Positions 7,568-13,994 of a stretch of DNA of 24,530 nt are shown piece by piece (position 1 is the first letter of the stretch; every line of letters starts with the position of its first letter). Origin of the DNA: a virus; IMG/VR virus record IMGVR_UViG_3300030388_000049, positions 1-24,530 of that record; one strand, written 5' to 3'. Below the pieces are notes generated by a model that made no database searches, was not told the origin of the DNA, and was given only the letters and a program-made list of their open reading frames with translations. A program made the translations under genes and the position numbers.

Positions 7568-8494
7568 CTAGACTCTACCCATACGAGGCACGAACCTAAT
7601 CGGGGCTTTCTCCCTATCTTCTTCAGCAGCCAGTGCAAATTGCTCATCATATACGGCTTTTAACATTGGCACCCTGTCAACAAGCTCGGGTACTTTCATA
7701 GCAATGTAATAGGCCAGACCCGCAACTAGACACGGGAAAAACCTGAAATTCATGTCAGATGTCTCAATACCGCCGCCAGCGTCTTGCACACGTCGCATAC
7801 GCCAGTAAACAATCTGATAGCTTTGAACATTGTCCGGTACAGGCCACACGGTAACCGCAGGGACTTGTTCTCCAAAAATAGGTATTGCTATACCACCAAC
7901 CGTATGAGTAGCTGCTGTAGTCCCTTGTTGGCCCCTAAAGCAATTCTGTAACACGTTACCTTCAATAAACCCGTAGTTGATGATCTCGTTTTGTATCTTT
8001 ATAAACCCCGCAGGAGGTAAACCCGCTACACCACTAAGCGTGATTGTCGTGGCAGTGCTCGTTGCAGTAGCCCCTAACGTAATGCCGGTTGGGTACGTCT
8101 GCCCACTATCCCTATGTATAACAACCTGTATAGGGCGCGACTGCGTAATTTTGTTGGGGATGGACGCGTAAGTACTAATGCTAATCCGACTTAATGTTAG
8201 GTCAGCTTGCGTAGATGAATTATGTGCGCCTGTACGAACGCTCTGCTCTAAAAGGTCGATGGTGTCATCAGGTAACGCGTAGGTTGCTTGGCCTTGTACT
8301 AGATCAAGGACACCCTGCTCAATCGTCCACATGTTAATGCCACGATTCTGCCACTCAATCGTCATGAGGTTCATAGAACGGCGTGCAGTCTGGAGATCAT
8401 ACCCTGACCGTAACTCGCGTCCTGCGCGTTCCCACGCCTCTTCAGCGATGTCTGTAAACGGCATATTGAATGCTGTTGTACCTGATGTAGCCAT
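7568..8494 (-). CDS. Head-tail adaptor, P22 gp4-like N-terminus with inserted beta domain, 308 aa
   Basis: The first about 80 residues (DIAEEAWERAGRELRSGYDL, then ARRSMNLMTIEWQNRGINMW) have the helix-loop-helix pattern of gp4-type adaptors that plug onto the portal: A/L-x-x-AG, L-N-x-M-x-x-EW, G-x-x-x-W. A beta insertion follows (about 110-220) with TTITLSGVAGLPPAGFIKIQ, then NEIINYGF and CFRGQQGTTAATH, a module of the form edge-strand, G-x-I-x-I-x-x-E-I-I-x-Y, RG-x-x-GT-x-x-x-H. C-terminal helices contain AGLAYYIAMKVPEL. It would join the portal to the tail machinery. The gp4 link is a pattern judgement. Its ATG overlaps the stop of the 59-aa gene (TAATG). Confidence 0.75.
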   Translation of the reverse strand: MATSGTTAFNMPFTDIAEEAWERAGRELRSGYDLQTARRSMNLMTIEWQNRGINMWTIEQGVLDLVQGQATYALPDDTIDLLEQSVRTGAHNSSTQADLTLSRISISTYASIPNKITQSRPIQVVIHRDSGQTYPTGITLGATATSTATTITLSGVAGLPPAGFIKIQNEIINYGFIEGNVLQNCFRGQQGTTAATHTVGGIAIPIFGEQVPAVTVWPVPDNVQSYQIVYWRMRRVQDAGGGIETSDMNFRFFPCLVAGLAYYIAMKVPELVDRVPMLKAVYDEQFALAAEEDREKAPIRFVPRMGRV

Positions 8495-8673
8495 TATGTA
8501 TTCCCGCTGTTCTTAGCTTTGGCTTTGGCTTTTGCAGAAAGATCTTTCATATGAAATAACTTTACACTAGTTTTGGTGTGAGTCTTGTTGGTGTGTAGGG
8601 TGCCATCACTCATCTTATGGCTTGAACCTCTGTGCTCAGTGCCGTCTCTTTTGTAGTGTTTTACACCTTTCAT
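8494..8673 (-). CDS. Small basic protein, 59 aa (MKGVKHYKRDG family)
   Basis: Hand-translated: begins MKGVKHYKRDGTEHRGSSHK, then MSDGTLHTNKTHTKTS, then FHMKDLSAKAKAKAKNS. It is strongly basic and His-rich. Related sequences with HKM-x-x-GTLH-x-x-x-THT are common small hypotheticals in marine phages. The ribosome-binding site AAGGACATAAGCT lies before the ATG, and the stop overlaps the adaptor start. The alternating K/A C-terminus is probably disordered or helical. Function unknown; perhaps nucleic-acid contact inside the virion, judged by charge only. Confidence 0.75.
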   Translation of the reverse strand: MKGVKHYKRDGTEHRGSSHKMSDGTLHTNKTHTKTSVKLFHMKDLSAKAKAKAKNSGNT

Positions 8674-8684
8674 AGCTTATGTCC

Positions 8685-8954
8685 TTATCTTTTAGCGGCT
8701 GTTACTCGTTTGGGCTTACCCGCTGGTTGCCCTAGTTTCCTCTTTTCAGCTACTTTCTTCTTCTTCTCAGCACTAGTCATCTCAGAAGATGTTTTAGGTG
8801 TCTTAGCAGATATCCGCTTTGTAGGTCTACAGTACGGCGTACCACGCTTATCACCCTTCTTTCTACCACAGGCTTTACCCGTCTTAACGTCTTTCCAGTC
8901 TTCTTTAAACCAACGTTTTAACGATGCGCCTTTCGCGGTTTTTCTAACTGCCAC
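8685..8954 (-). CDS. DUF5872-like basic protein, 89 aa, GTG start
   Basis: Reads MAVRKTAKGASLKRWFKEDW, then KDVKTGKACGRKKGDKRGTP, YCRPTKRISAKTP, and a lysine-rich tail GKPKRVTAAKR. The K-x-W-F-x-EDW-x-D...CGR...R/K-x-x-P-x-C motif order is that of the DUF5872 family, frequent in ocean phages. I choose GTG at 8954 because family members start close to V-R-K-T-A-K. The longer in-frame extension to 9014 has no family resemblance and overlaps most of the gene upstream. The GTG overlaps the stop of that 52-aa gene by 11 nt in another frame. The C-x-R...P-x-C pair could bind metal. No function known. Confidence 0.78.
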   Translation of the reverse strand: MAVRKTAKGASLKRWFKEDWKDVKTGKACGRKKGDKRGTPYCRPTKRISAKTPKTSSEMTSAEKKKKVAEKRKLGQPAGKPKRVTAAKR

Positions 8955-9102
8955 TCTTGTTACCCCAGTTCTTAGCGCCTTTCTTACGACACTTCGCAAT
9001 AGCACCTGAAGCATAGGCGGAAGGGAAGACCTTATAGCGAGACTTAACCTTGCTATAACACGCGTCTTTAACCGAACCGCCTTTTTTATAGTAACAGCGC
9101 AT
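8944..9102 (-). CDS. Small basic protein, 52 aa (KVFPSAYASGA family)
   Basis: Hand-translated: MRCYYKKGGSVKDACYSKVK, then SRYKVFPSAYASGAIAKCRK and KGAKNWGNKSGS. The core KVFPSAYASGAIAKCRKKGA is one of the most recognisable short motifs of marine phage genomes, usually beside DUF5872. Ribosome-binding site GAGGTAACA before ATG. Two internal cysteines (C15, C38) besides C3. The start YYKKGGSV matches the start YYKAGGSV of the DUF6321-like gene at 10491-10802, so these small proteins share modules at both ends. Role unknown; a virion or assembly component is likely from context. Confidence 0.82.
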   Translation of the reverse strand: MRCYYKKGGSVKDACYSKVKSRYKVFPSAYASGAIAKCRKKGAKNWGNKSGS

Positions 9103-9104
9103 TG

Positions 9105-9695
9105 TTACCTCATTCTAGCCGGACGGGTACCTTTAGTAGCAATACCGGTACCACGGACACTTCCACCTGCAGCATACTTAGCCACGTCGCCGCCTTTCTT
9201 CATAGCAGGTTTTTTACGTGTCTTACCTTTTTGTTTATTAAGGTAATCCCGTAAAGACAACCCAGAAGCCTCTAACTCTTCTTTAGTAACGGCGGCTTTC
9301 TTCCTACCGTCTTTACCAATAAACGTATCAGAACCTTTTTTCTTAGCCGCAGCGATTGACCGGGGGTTCTTCTCCGCAACCATGCCCTTACCGGTGGCAG
9401 ATTTCCTACGCATCATATCTGCTGGGCCAGTCCTAGCTTTACCGTCCATACCTGTTTTAGGTGCTGCAGCAGTTCTTTTAGGTGCTGGAACCGTAGCTTT
9501 CTTAGCTTTTAACTCTTGGCTTTCGTTAGGTCTACGTTTACCAGTAACTTTAGTCCCTAGATCTTTTACTTTTTTACCCGACGCTAACTCTTCTGGGGCA
9601 TCATCTTTGCGAAAAGATCTAGTCCTACTAGCTTTACGTTTAACTTTGGGCTTCTTTTTATCTTTCTTACTCCTAAACATGTCAAACATACCCAT
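9105..9695 (-). CDS. Lysine-rich protein with SGLSLRDYL motif and tagged C-terminus, 196 aa
   Basis: Extremely basic, low-complexity protein: MGMFDMFRSKKDKKKPKVKR at the start, alternating K/A/P segments, then ELEASGLSLRDYLNKQKG (about 138-155), RKKPAMKKGG, and a C-terminus SVRGTGIATKGTRPARMR. The SGLSLRDYL segment and the tail motif both recur in the next gene upstream (9698-10048), so the two are paralogues. Ribosome-binding site AAAGGAGCGTAGTC, which overlaps the end of the upstream gene. It is probably disordered and DNA-binding, or an internal head/scaffold-like protein. This is inferred from composition, as no enzyme motif is visible. Confidence 0.75.
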   Translation of the reverse strand: MGMFDMFRSKKDKKKPKVKRKASRTRSFRKDDAPEELASGKKVKDLGTKVTGKRRPNESQELKAKKATVPAPKRTAAAPKTGMDGKARTGPADMMRRKSATGKGMVAEKNPRSIAAAKKKGSDTFIGKDGRKKAAVTKEELEASGLSLRDYLNKQKGKTRKKPAMKKGGDVAKYAAGGSVRGTGIATKGTRPARMR

Positions 9696-9697
9696 GA

Positions 9698-10048
9698 CTA
9701 CGCTCCTTTCATCGTTACCATTTTAGCAGCACGAGTACCTTTGGTAGCGCAACCAGAACCACGGACTTTGCCGCCTTTCTTCATACCGCGTGGCTTACCT
9801 TGCCCCATAATTTCTTCTGCTGTTTTACCTTTCCCAATAAAACCGGGTTTTTTACGTGGCTTACCTTTTCGAAGATTTTTATCGAGGTAGTCTCGTAAAG
9901 ACAGCCCAGAATCTTCTAGTTCTTTATTTGAGGGTAGCGAATCGTAATCATAATCATATTCAAGTGAAAATTTTGAATTGGCAAGCTTACTCTCTATGGT
10001 ATCAGAATCTTTTTTCTTATCTTTTAACGCTTGGCTTTTATTACCCAT
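9698..10048 (-). CDS. Paralogue of the SGLSLRDYL lysine-rich protein, 116 aa
   Basis: Begins MGNKSQALKDKKKDSDTIES. After an acidic/tyrosine stretch (YDYDYDS) it has ELEDSGLSLRDYLDKNLRKG, PRKKPGF, and the C-terminal tag GGKVRGSGCATKGTRAAKM, followed by a short extension VTMKGA instead of ending in KMR. Compared with its 196-aa neighbour it lacks the long basic middle. The last codons double as the ribosome-binding site of that neighbour. Ribosome-binding site AAAGGAGCTTAGTC. Tandem duplication followed by divergence explains the pair. No known function. Confidence 0.75.
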   Translation of the reverse strand: MGNKSQALKDKKKDSDTIESKLANSKFSLEYDYDYDSLPSNKELEDSGLSLRDYLDKNLRKGKPRKKPGFIGKGKTAEEIMGQGKPRGMKKGGKVRGSGCATKGTRAAKMVTMKGA

Positions 10049-10050
10049 GA

Positions 10051-10077
10051 CTAAGCTCCTTTATAGTAACAGCGCAT
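10051..10077 (-). other. Eight-codon micro-ORF, apparent remnant of an MRCYYK-type gene start
   Basis: Between two basic-protein genes the minus strand reads M-R-C-Y-Y-K-G-A-stop. The 19 nt TTTATAGTAACAGCGCATT (plus-strand order) here are identical to those at the start of the 52-aa gene (9086-9103 on the plus strand). After the shared start codons the two diverge. It looks like a duplicated 5' end left behind by rearrangement, now serving as the leader of the 116-aa gene. Confidence 0.5.
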
Positions 10078-10080
10078 TAG

Positions 10081-10491
10081 CTATCGCATTTTACAAGGCT
10101 TCACGCCCTTCTTTGCTATGCCAGCACCGCGGACTTTACCACCGTTATTCATGCGGGGCATAGCCTTATCACCAGCAAACTTACGTTTGCCCATAGCTTT
10201 TTCCATACCTTCGCTTTCGTTACGACGGGCTTGCATGCCTTGCATTGCGGGGCCATTGCGTGCACCCATAGAGTCGTCCAAACGAGCATTATCGCCTTGC
10301 TTACCCATCTTGCTCATGGCTACATCTTTCATAGACATACCACCTTGCTGGTATTTCTTCATTCCTTTCATCTTATCAGCCTTTTCATAGTCTTTGCCTA
10401 CTGACTGAGGTACCCCAGTTTTTTCGGCAAATTTAGGGTTATTGGCTACCGCAGCCATAAAATCTTGTTGTTTCTTGCTTTTGCTAGGCAT
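10081..10491 (-). CDS. DUF3008-like N-terminus basic protein with tagged C-terminus, 136 aa
   Basis: Starts MPSKSKKQQDFMAAVANNPK, the MP-x-KSKKQQ opening of DUF3008-type small phage proteins. It continues FAEKTGVPQSVGKDY, a Met/Gly/Lys-rich middle (QQGGMSMKDVAMSKMGKQG) and a C-terminal tag MNNGGKVRGAGIAKKGVKPC then KMR. I choose ATG at 10491 over the GTG four codons earlier because the family begins MP-x-K and because this ATG overlaps the upstream stop as TGATG, which favours coupled translation. Unusually rich in methionine. Function unknown; the shared tag links it to the proteins at 9105 and 9698. Confidence 0.78.
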   Translation of the reverse strand: MPSKSKKQQDFMAAVANNPKFAEKTGVPQSVGKDYEKADKMKGMKKYQQGGMSMKDVAMSKMGKQGDNARLDDSMGARNGPAMQGMQARRNESEGMEKAMGKRKFAGDKAMPRMNNGGKVRGAGIAKKGVKPCKMR

Positions 10492-10802
10492 CAGCAATTC
10501 CACTTCCGCAAGCTCTTGTTGATCCTGCTATTAGGATCTTTTGCTGTCTTAGAGCTGGTGTTACGTTTCTTCATACCTTCCATACGAGCACAGAAAGACT
10601 TGCGACGTTTGGCGGCTTTGGAACCTTTTTTCAGCTTGCTTGGCTTCGTAGTAACAGCAGTTTTTAACTTGCTGCCGGGGTTAGCCTTACGATAACTAGC
10701 AACGCCTTTTTTGTTCAAACCGCCAGATTCGCTCTTACCTTCCTTACGCGTCCACGCAGGAGACTTAGAAACACTGCCCCCTGCTTTATAGTAGGCGTGC
10801 AT
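10491..10802 (-). CDS. DUF6321-like basic protein, 103 aa
   Basis: Begins MHAYYKAGGSVSKSPAWTRK, then EGKSESGGLNKKGVASYRKA, NPGSKLKTAV, RRKSFCARMEGMKKRN and ends SRINKSLRKWNC. The order SPAWTRKEGK, GGLN-x-x-G-x-x-S, R-x-SFCARM-x-GMK, LRKWNC is that of DUF6321, a short family of phages. An in-frame TTG at 10814 would add four residues. The ATG at 10802 is preferred because it lies 5 nt after the stop of the upstream gene and begins the YYK-x-GGSV module shared with the 52-aa protein. No catalytic function known. The conserved W, C and basic residues suggest nucleic-acid or head-protein contact. Confidence 0.83.
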   Translation of the reverse strand: MHAYYKAGGSVSKSPAWTRKEGKSESGGLNKKGVASYRKANPGSKLKTAVTTKPSKLKKGSKAAKRRKSFCARMEGMKKRNTSSKTAKDPNSRINKSLRKWNC

Positions 10803-10807
10803 AGGTA

Positions 10808-11398
10808 TCAGCAATAAAACAAAGTTATTGACGACATGTTTGCTGCGGAATAATCTAAAAATCCCCCACCAACAAACAGAATACCGTCATCTGGTACGTC
10901 AGGGTATTCCGAGCTTGTAGCAGAACCTACCGTAGCGAACTGCATACGAATAGCTCCTGTCGGGCTAGTATCCCTAAAGGTAATAGTCCCTGCACTGGCA
11001 GTGTTAACCGCGTACAGACCTTGTAAACGCATACGCCCAGCAAATATAGTTGCGAATACTTCATTTCCAGTACCTGCGGATACATTAGCAGCGGGGTCAC
11101 CCACGGCGGTAATAGAAGTAACTGAACTATAGTAATTAGCAGTAGTAGCTACTCCAGAGTTTGCCCCTGTAACAGCCTCAGTAACTGCCGCACCATTTTC
11201 GTTTAGACCTACAACGGTAAACGATATGCCCGAATCATTCCCAGCCGAAGTTATAGTGATCTTCCTAGGGAAATCAGGGACATAAGGACTAGTCGTTAGT
11301 GTAAGTGCGGCGTTATTACCTACTGCCGCAGATGTAGACACTGCCGCTGCACTTGCTACTGCCGCATCTATAAACGTCGATTGAATGTCAGAGGACAT
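10808..11398 (-). CDS. Beta-rich structural protein, 196 aa
   Basis: A protein rich in Ala, Ser, Thr and Gly with little charge: MSSDIQSTFIDAAVASAAAV, then PRKITITSAGNDSGISFTVV, NEVFATIFAGRMRLQGLYAV and a hydrophobic C-terminus SAANMSSITLFYC. The alternating pattern implies a beta-sandwich. It has no signal peptide. It follows another beta-rich protein after the major capsid gene, so a head decoration or stabilising protein is a fair guess. I recognise no named family. Ribosome-binding site ATAAGGAGTAGATA before the ATG. Confidence 0.72.
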   Translation of the reverse strand: MSSDIQSTFIDAAVASAAAVSTSAAVGNNAALTLTTSPYVPDFPRKITITSAGNDSGISFTVVGLNENGAAVTEAVTGANSGVATTANYYSSVTSITAVGDPAANVSAGTGNEVFATIFAGRMRLQGLYAVNTASAGTITFRDTSPTGAIRMQFATVGSATSSEYPDVPDDGILFVGGGFLDYSAANMSSITLFYC

Positions 11399-11408
11399 TA
11401 TCTACTCC

Positions 11409-11879
11409 TTATGGCAGAACAACCGTGTTAAACGCTTGTGCATACATTACTGTAATGCGAACAGAACCTGCGTTAGTAGCAGCAGAAGTCGTTACGGTTA
11501 AACGCTTGTCTGAAGTGCCAATATTACCCCACTCTAAGGTTCCACCACCGCCAACACCTAAAGCCTTGATACCAACAGTAGTACCCGATGCTACAGCGTT
11601 AATAATTGTATTATTATTGCCACCTACTTCGCCAACGCTGATGTTGGTAGTAGTGTTAGCCGCTGCTACAAGATCAATAATGCAGTTAACGATCTTAGAG
11701 TTAGCGGGGATAACAATATCTGTTTGTTTCGCTGTAAGTGCGCCAGCCGCAAGATTGTCCAATGTGTCTTGACACATTACAACGTAGCCTACGTTAGCAA
11801 CGTCTGTGCCAACCGTAGTTCCTACAGTATTACGAATATTACCAGCCCGGATTGGGCCAGAGAAAGTTGTGTTCGCCAT
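11409..11879 (-). CDS. Beta-rich structural protein, 156 aa, possible head decoration
   Basis: Begins MANTTFSGPIRAGNIRNTVG. The ANTTFSGP-x-R opening is common in marine phage proteins encoded beside the major capsid gene. The body alternates hydrophobic and small residues (IVIPANSKIVNCIIDLVAAA, TLEWGNIGTSDKRLTVTT, GSVRITVMYAQAF), so it is probably a beta-barrel or sandwich. A decoration or minor head protein is suggested by composition and position. Ribosome-binding site CAGGAGATACTC. It is the first gene after the capsid terminator and probably the first gene of a transcript from the promoter predicted at 11938-11966. Confidence 0.72.
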   Translation of the reverse strand: MANTTFSGPIRAGNIRNTVGTTVGTDVANVGYVVMCQDTLDNLAAGALTAKQTDIVIPANSKIVNCIIDLVAAANTTTNISVGEVGGNNNTIINAVASGTTVGIKALGVGGGGTLEWGNIGTSDKRLTVTTSAATNAGSVRITVMYAQAFNTVVLP

Positions 11880-11937
11880 GAGTATCTCCTGTCGTGGCTA
11901 GTGTCAGGTACGGGATGCACCTGTCAGGGATAAGTTC

Positions 11938-11966
11938 TTTATACTACATAAAAAAGAAAGGGGCAA
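11938..11966 (-). promoter_or_regulatory. Candidate sigma70-type promoter overlapping the capsid terminator
   Basis: On the minus strand TTGCCC (-35, plus-strand 11961-11966) and TATAAA (-10, plus-strand 11938-11943) are separated by exactly 17 nt. Matches to TTGACA/TATAAT are 4/6 and 5/6. The -35 lies within the terminator stem. It would restart transcription about 50 nt before the 156-aa gene. Confidence 0.4.
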
Positions 11967-11976
11967 CAAGTGCCCC
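11950..11976 (-). terminator. Rho-independent terminator after the major capsid gene
   Basis: On the minus strand the stem GGGGCA / TGCCCC with a 5-nt loop (CTTGT) is followed by TTTCTTTTTT. It lies 18 nt beyond the capsid stop codon. Read-through would be needed for, or an internal promoter must serve, the genes further left. Confidence 0.9.
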
Positions 11977-11993
11977 CCCTTCCTATACCAGCA

Positions 11994-12902
11994 TTATGCG
12001 CCGGGTGAACCATAAATCCCGAGGGGATCAGATACACCAAACGAGTAACGCTCACGAGCTTTGTAACGACTGTTGCCAGTATCGAAATCAGCATCCATAG
12101 ACGTTGACATCGGTGAACGGACAAAGTGCTTCAAGCCATTAGGCACGTCAGTCATTAAGAACCACGCATCTGGATCTGTCAGATAGTGATTGACTGAATA
12201 CCCTTCAGGGATGTTACCGTTGTTTTTGATTGCGTTAAGGTCGTTATCCGCAGTACCAACGCGTCCTTCTGTCTCTAGCAAACGAGTTACTACAAACTGG
12301 AGGTTGGGTGGGATAATTAACTTACGAGGCTTTGCAGCAATCAACAAGCTACGCTCATCAGTCCAGCCAGCAATCTGAATAATAGCCGCTTCCAGAGAAG
12401 TTTCATTAAGGTCAGCCGCAACAGCAGGACGGTTTGAGTTAGTGCCACCAGAAACAAGTGGGTGAGCCGTTGAACACAACACAACCCCGTCACCGTAAGT
12501 GGTGCCAGCAGCAAACGCGTTGTTCAAGATGGTAGCACCTTTAACTTGCTTGGTGTACGCCATAGCGCGAGCGAGAGCTTTCGTATAACGAGCAGACAGT
12601 GAGTCATACAAGTTATCTTCGATGGCTTCTTCAGTTATACTGAACCCCATCGCAATTGTCTCATGCGTGTAACGTGCACTCCATGCTTCTTGTGCATTGT
12701 CATATTCGATGGCAGAACCTTCGCCTTTGACAGGTGCAGCTTGGAAGCCAGACAGCTTCGTTTCTTCTTCAAAAGAACGGTCTGAAGATTCTGTTTCAAA
12801 AATCTCCTTCGTTTCTTCCCCATACTTAGCATACTCTAAACCAAAAAGAGCATTAAGACCGGGAAGTAGTTCTTTTAATAACTGGGCTCTTGAAATAGCC
12901 AT
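11994..12902 (-). CDS. Major capsid protein, Mu gpT-like HK97-fold type
   Basis: A 302-aa head shell protein. It begins MAISRAQLLKELLPGLNALF, has the charged region EIFETESSDRSFEEETKLSG and the conserved VKGEGSAIEYDNAQEAW, then ARYTHETIAMGFSITEEAIE. Later come a loop with LCSTAHPLVSGGTNSNRP, KLIIPPNLQFVVTRLLETEG, and a C-terminus with RYSFGVSDPLGIYGSPGA. This is the pattern annotated as Mu-like major head subunit gpT in many marine phages. There is no N-terminal delta-domain extension, in keeping with the separate scaffold gene upstream. Strong ribosome-binding site (AAGGAGAGTAGATC), and a strong terminator follows directly, both fitting very high expression. Confidence 0.9.
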   Translation of the reverse strand: MAISRAQLLKELLPGLNALFGLEYAKYGEETKEIFETESSDRSFEEETKLSGFQAAPVKGEGSAIEYDNAQEAWSARYTHETIAMGFSITEEAIEDNLYDSLSARYTKALARAMAYTKQVKGATILNNAFAAGTTYGDGVVLCSTAHPLVSGGTNSNRPAVAADLNETSLEAAIIQIAGWTDERSLLIAAKPRKLIIPPNLQFVVTRLLETEGRVGTADNDLNAIKNNGNIPEGYSVNHYLTDPDAWFLMTDVPNGLKHFVRSPMSTSMDADFDTGNSRYKARERYSFGVSDPLGIYGSPGA

Positions 12903-12914
12903 GATCTACTCTCC

Positions 12915-13523
12915 TTACAAGCCAACGGCATTAGTGGCGCTGCTATAACCGCTATTGAAGCGGACAAGAACGTCAGGAAATGCGTCAGAGATGGGTGAAA
13001 CGGCAGACACGATTCTGAATGCCGCAGTGGTTACAACCGTTGTTGCATCCATTGCACTAGTAGAGTTACCAGTCCGGGTATTACCCGTGGTGGTGCTCTG
13101 AAGAGCCGCAAAAAATGTATTAGCGCCAATGTCAGTTTGATCAGCAGCGCCGTCTAACTGGACTTGGAACAATACATTTGGATCGTCTACAACATATGCT
13201 TTTACGACGCCGGTAGTGCCAGAGGGGTAGTACTGACCAAAGATCGTTTGACCTTGGGCATTTACATACTCACATCCGACGAACACGCCTAAAGCACCGG
13301 AAAACTGGTTAGCAACTGGGAACGCTTGCGCCCCAGCATTAGCGCCAGTACCAGTAGCGATAGCAATGTAGCCATCAGCGCCGATAAATACAACCGAGCC
13401 GTAGAAGATATTAGTTGCTTCTCCAGCGGGGTCGATCAAGTACTGAGTGGTGGCACCCGCATAGGGCATACCGTCAGCACGTTTAATGGGACGTAGCCCA
13501 TATGGTGCGGAAATTAAAGCCAT
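12915..13523 (-). CDS. Conserved head-region structural protein, 202 aa
   Basis: Begins MALISAPYGLRPIKRADGMP and has QYLIDPAGEATNIFYGSVVF, AVANQFSGALGVFVGCEYVN-like beta strands and ends SDAFPDVLVRFNSGYSSATN. The opening P-x-G-x-RP-x-x-x-x-G-x-P and the ending D-x-LVRFN are shared by a widespread marine phage protein encoded directly upstream of the capsid gene. It probably forms a beta-barrel decoration or head-completion protein. The exact role is not known to me. Ribosome-binding site TAAGGAGTCTCTA. It starts 21 nt after the 149-aa gene and ends 12 nt before the capsid gene. Confidence 0.8.
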   Translation of the reverse strand: MALISAPYGLRPIKRADGMPYAGATTQYLIDPAGEATNIFYGSVVFIGADGYIAIATGTGANAGAQAFPVANQFSGALGVFVGCEYVNAQGQTIFGQYYPSGTTGVVKAYVVDDPNVLFQVQLDGAADQTDIGANTFFAALQSTTTGNTRTGNSTSAMDATTVVTTAAFRIVSAVSPISDAFPDVLVRFNSGYSSATNAVGL

Positions 13524-13544
13524 TAGAGACTCCTTAAATTAAAG

Positions 13545-13994
13545 TTAAGATCCTTTACCGAAAGTAACCCGCGTCTTTCGCTCATTAAATAGCGGCATGC
13601 GGGGGTCATTTTCTCTCATAAGACTGTTATCTACAGAATGGATTTGAGCATTATTTTGAGCTTCATAATGTGCATTTCTTTCTTCTGGTAGATCAATTGC
13701 AGCCTTGCACAGCATCAAACCGCCGATTAAAACATTGTCTTTGAACCGTTCATTTTCAACGGTGACCATTGTTATTTCAGGATGATCTTCTGCTCGTACA
13801 GGCTCCCAGCCTTCACGTAATTTTGAAGACACGTTAGTGGCATCAACATGACCTTGTGTACTAACACGAACCCATTTAAAAGCGTACCCGTCTTCTGGAG
13901 TAGGCGAAGGCAGAACTTCTGGTCTTTGCCACCCTTTCTTACGAACATCTTTTTCGCGGGTTGATTGTTCACGGTCTATTCTGTTTGTAGCCAT
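13545..13994 (-). CDS. Conserved head-assembly-region protein, 149 aa
   Basis: Hydrophilic: TREKDVRKKGWQRPEVLPSP, GYAFKWVRVSTQGHVDATNV, SSKLREGWEPVRAEDHPEIT, IGGLMLCKAAIDLPEERNAH and NSLMRENDPRMPLFNERKTR. The motifs SSK-x-REGWEPV-x-AEDHPE, IGGLMLCK and RENDPRMPL mark a conserved family of marine podovirus-like phages located between scaffold and capsid genes. No enzyme motif. The position suggests a role in procapsid assembly or a minor head protein. Its ATG shares one base with the scaffold stop (TAATG), implying coupled synthesis. Confidence 0.8.
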   Translation of the reverse strand: MATNRIDREQSTREKDVRKKGWQRPEVLPSPTPEDGYAFKWVRVSTQGHVDATNVSSKLREGWEPVRAEDHPEITMVTVENERFKDNVLIGGLMLCKAAIDLPEERNAHYEAQNNAQIHSVDNSLMRENDPRMPLFNERKTRVTFGKGS

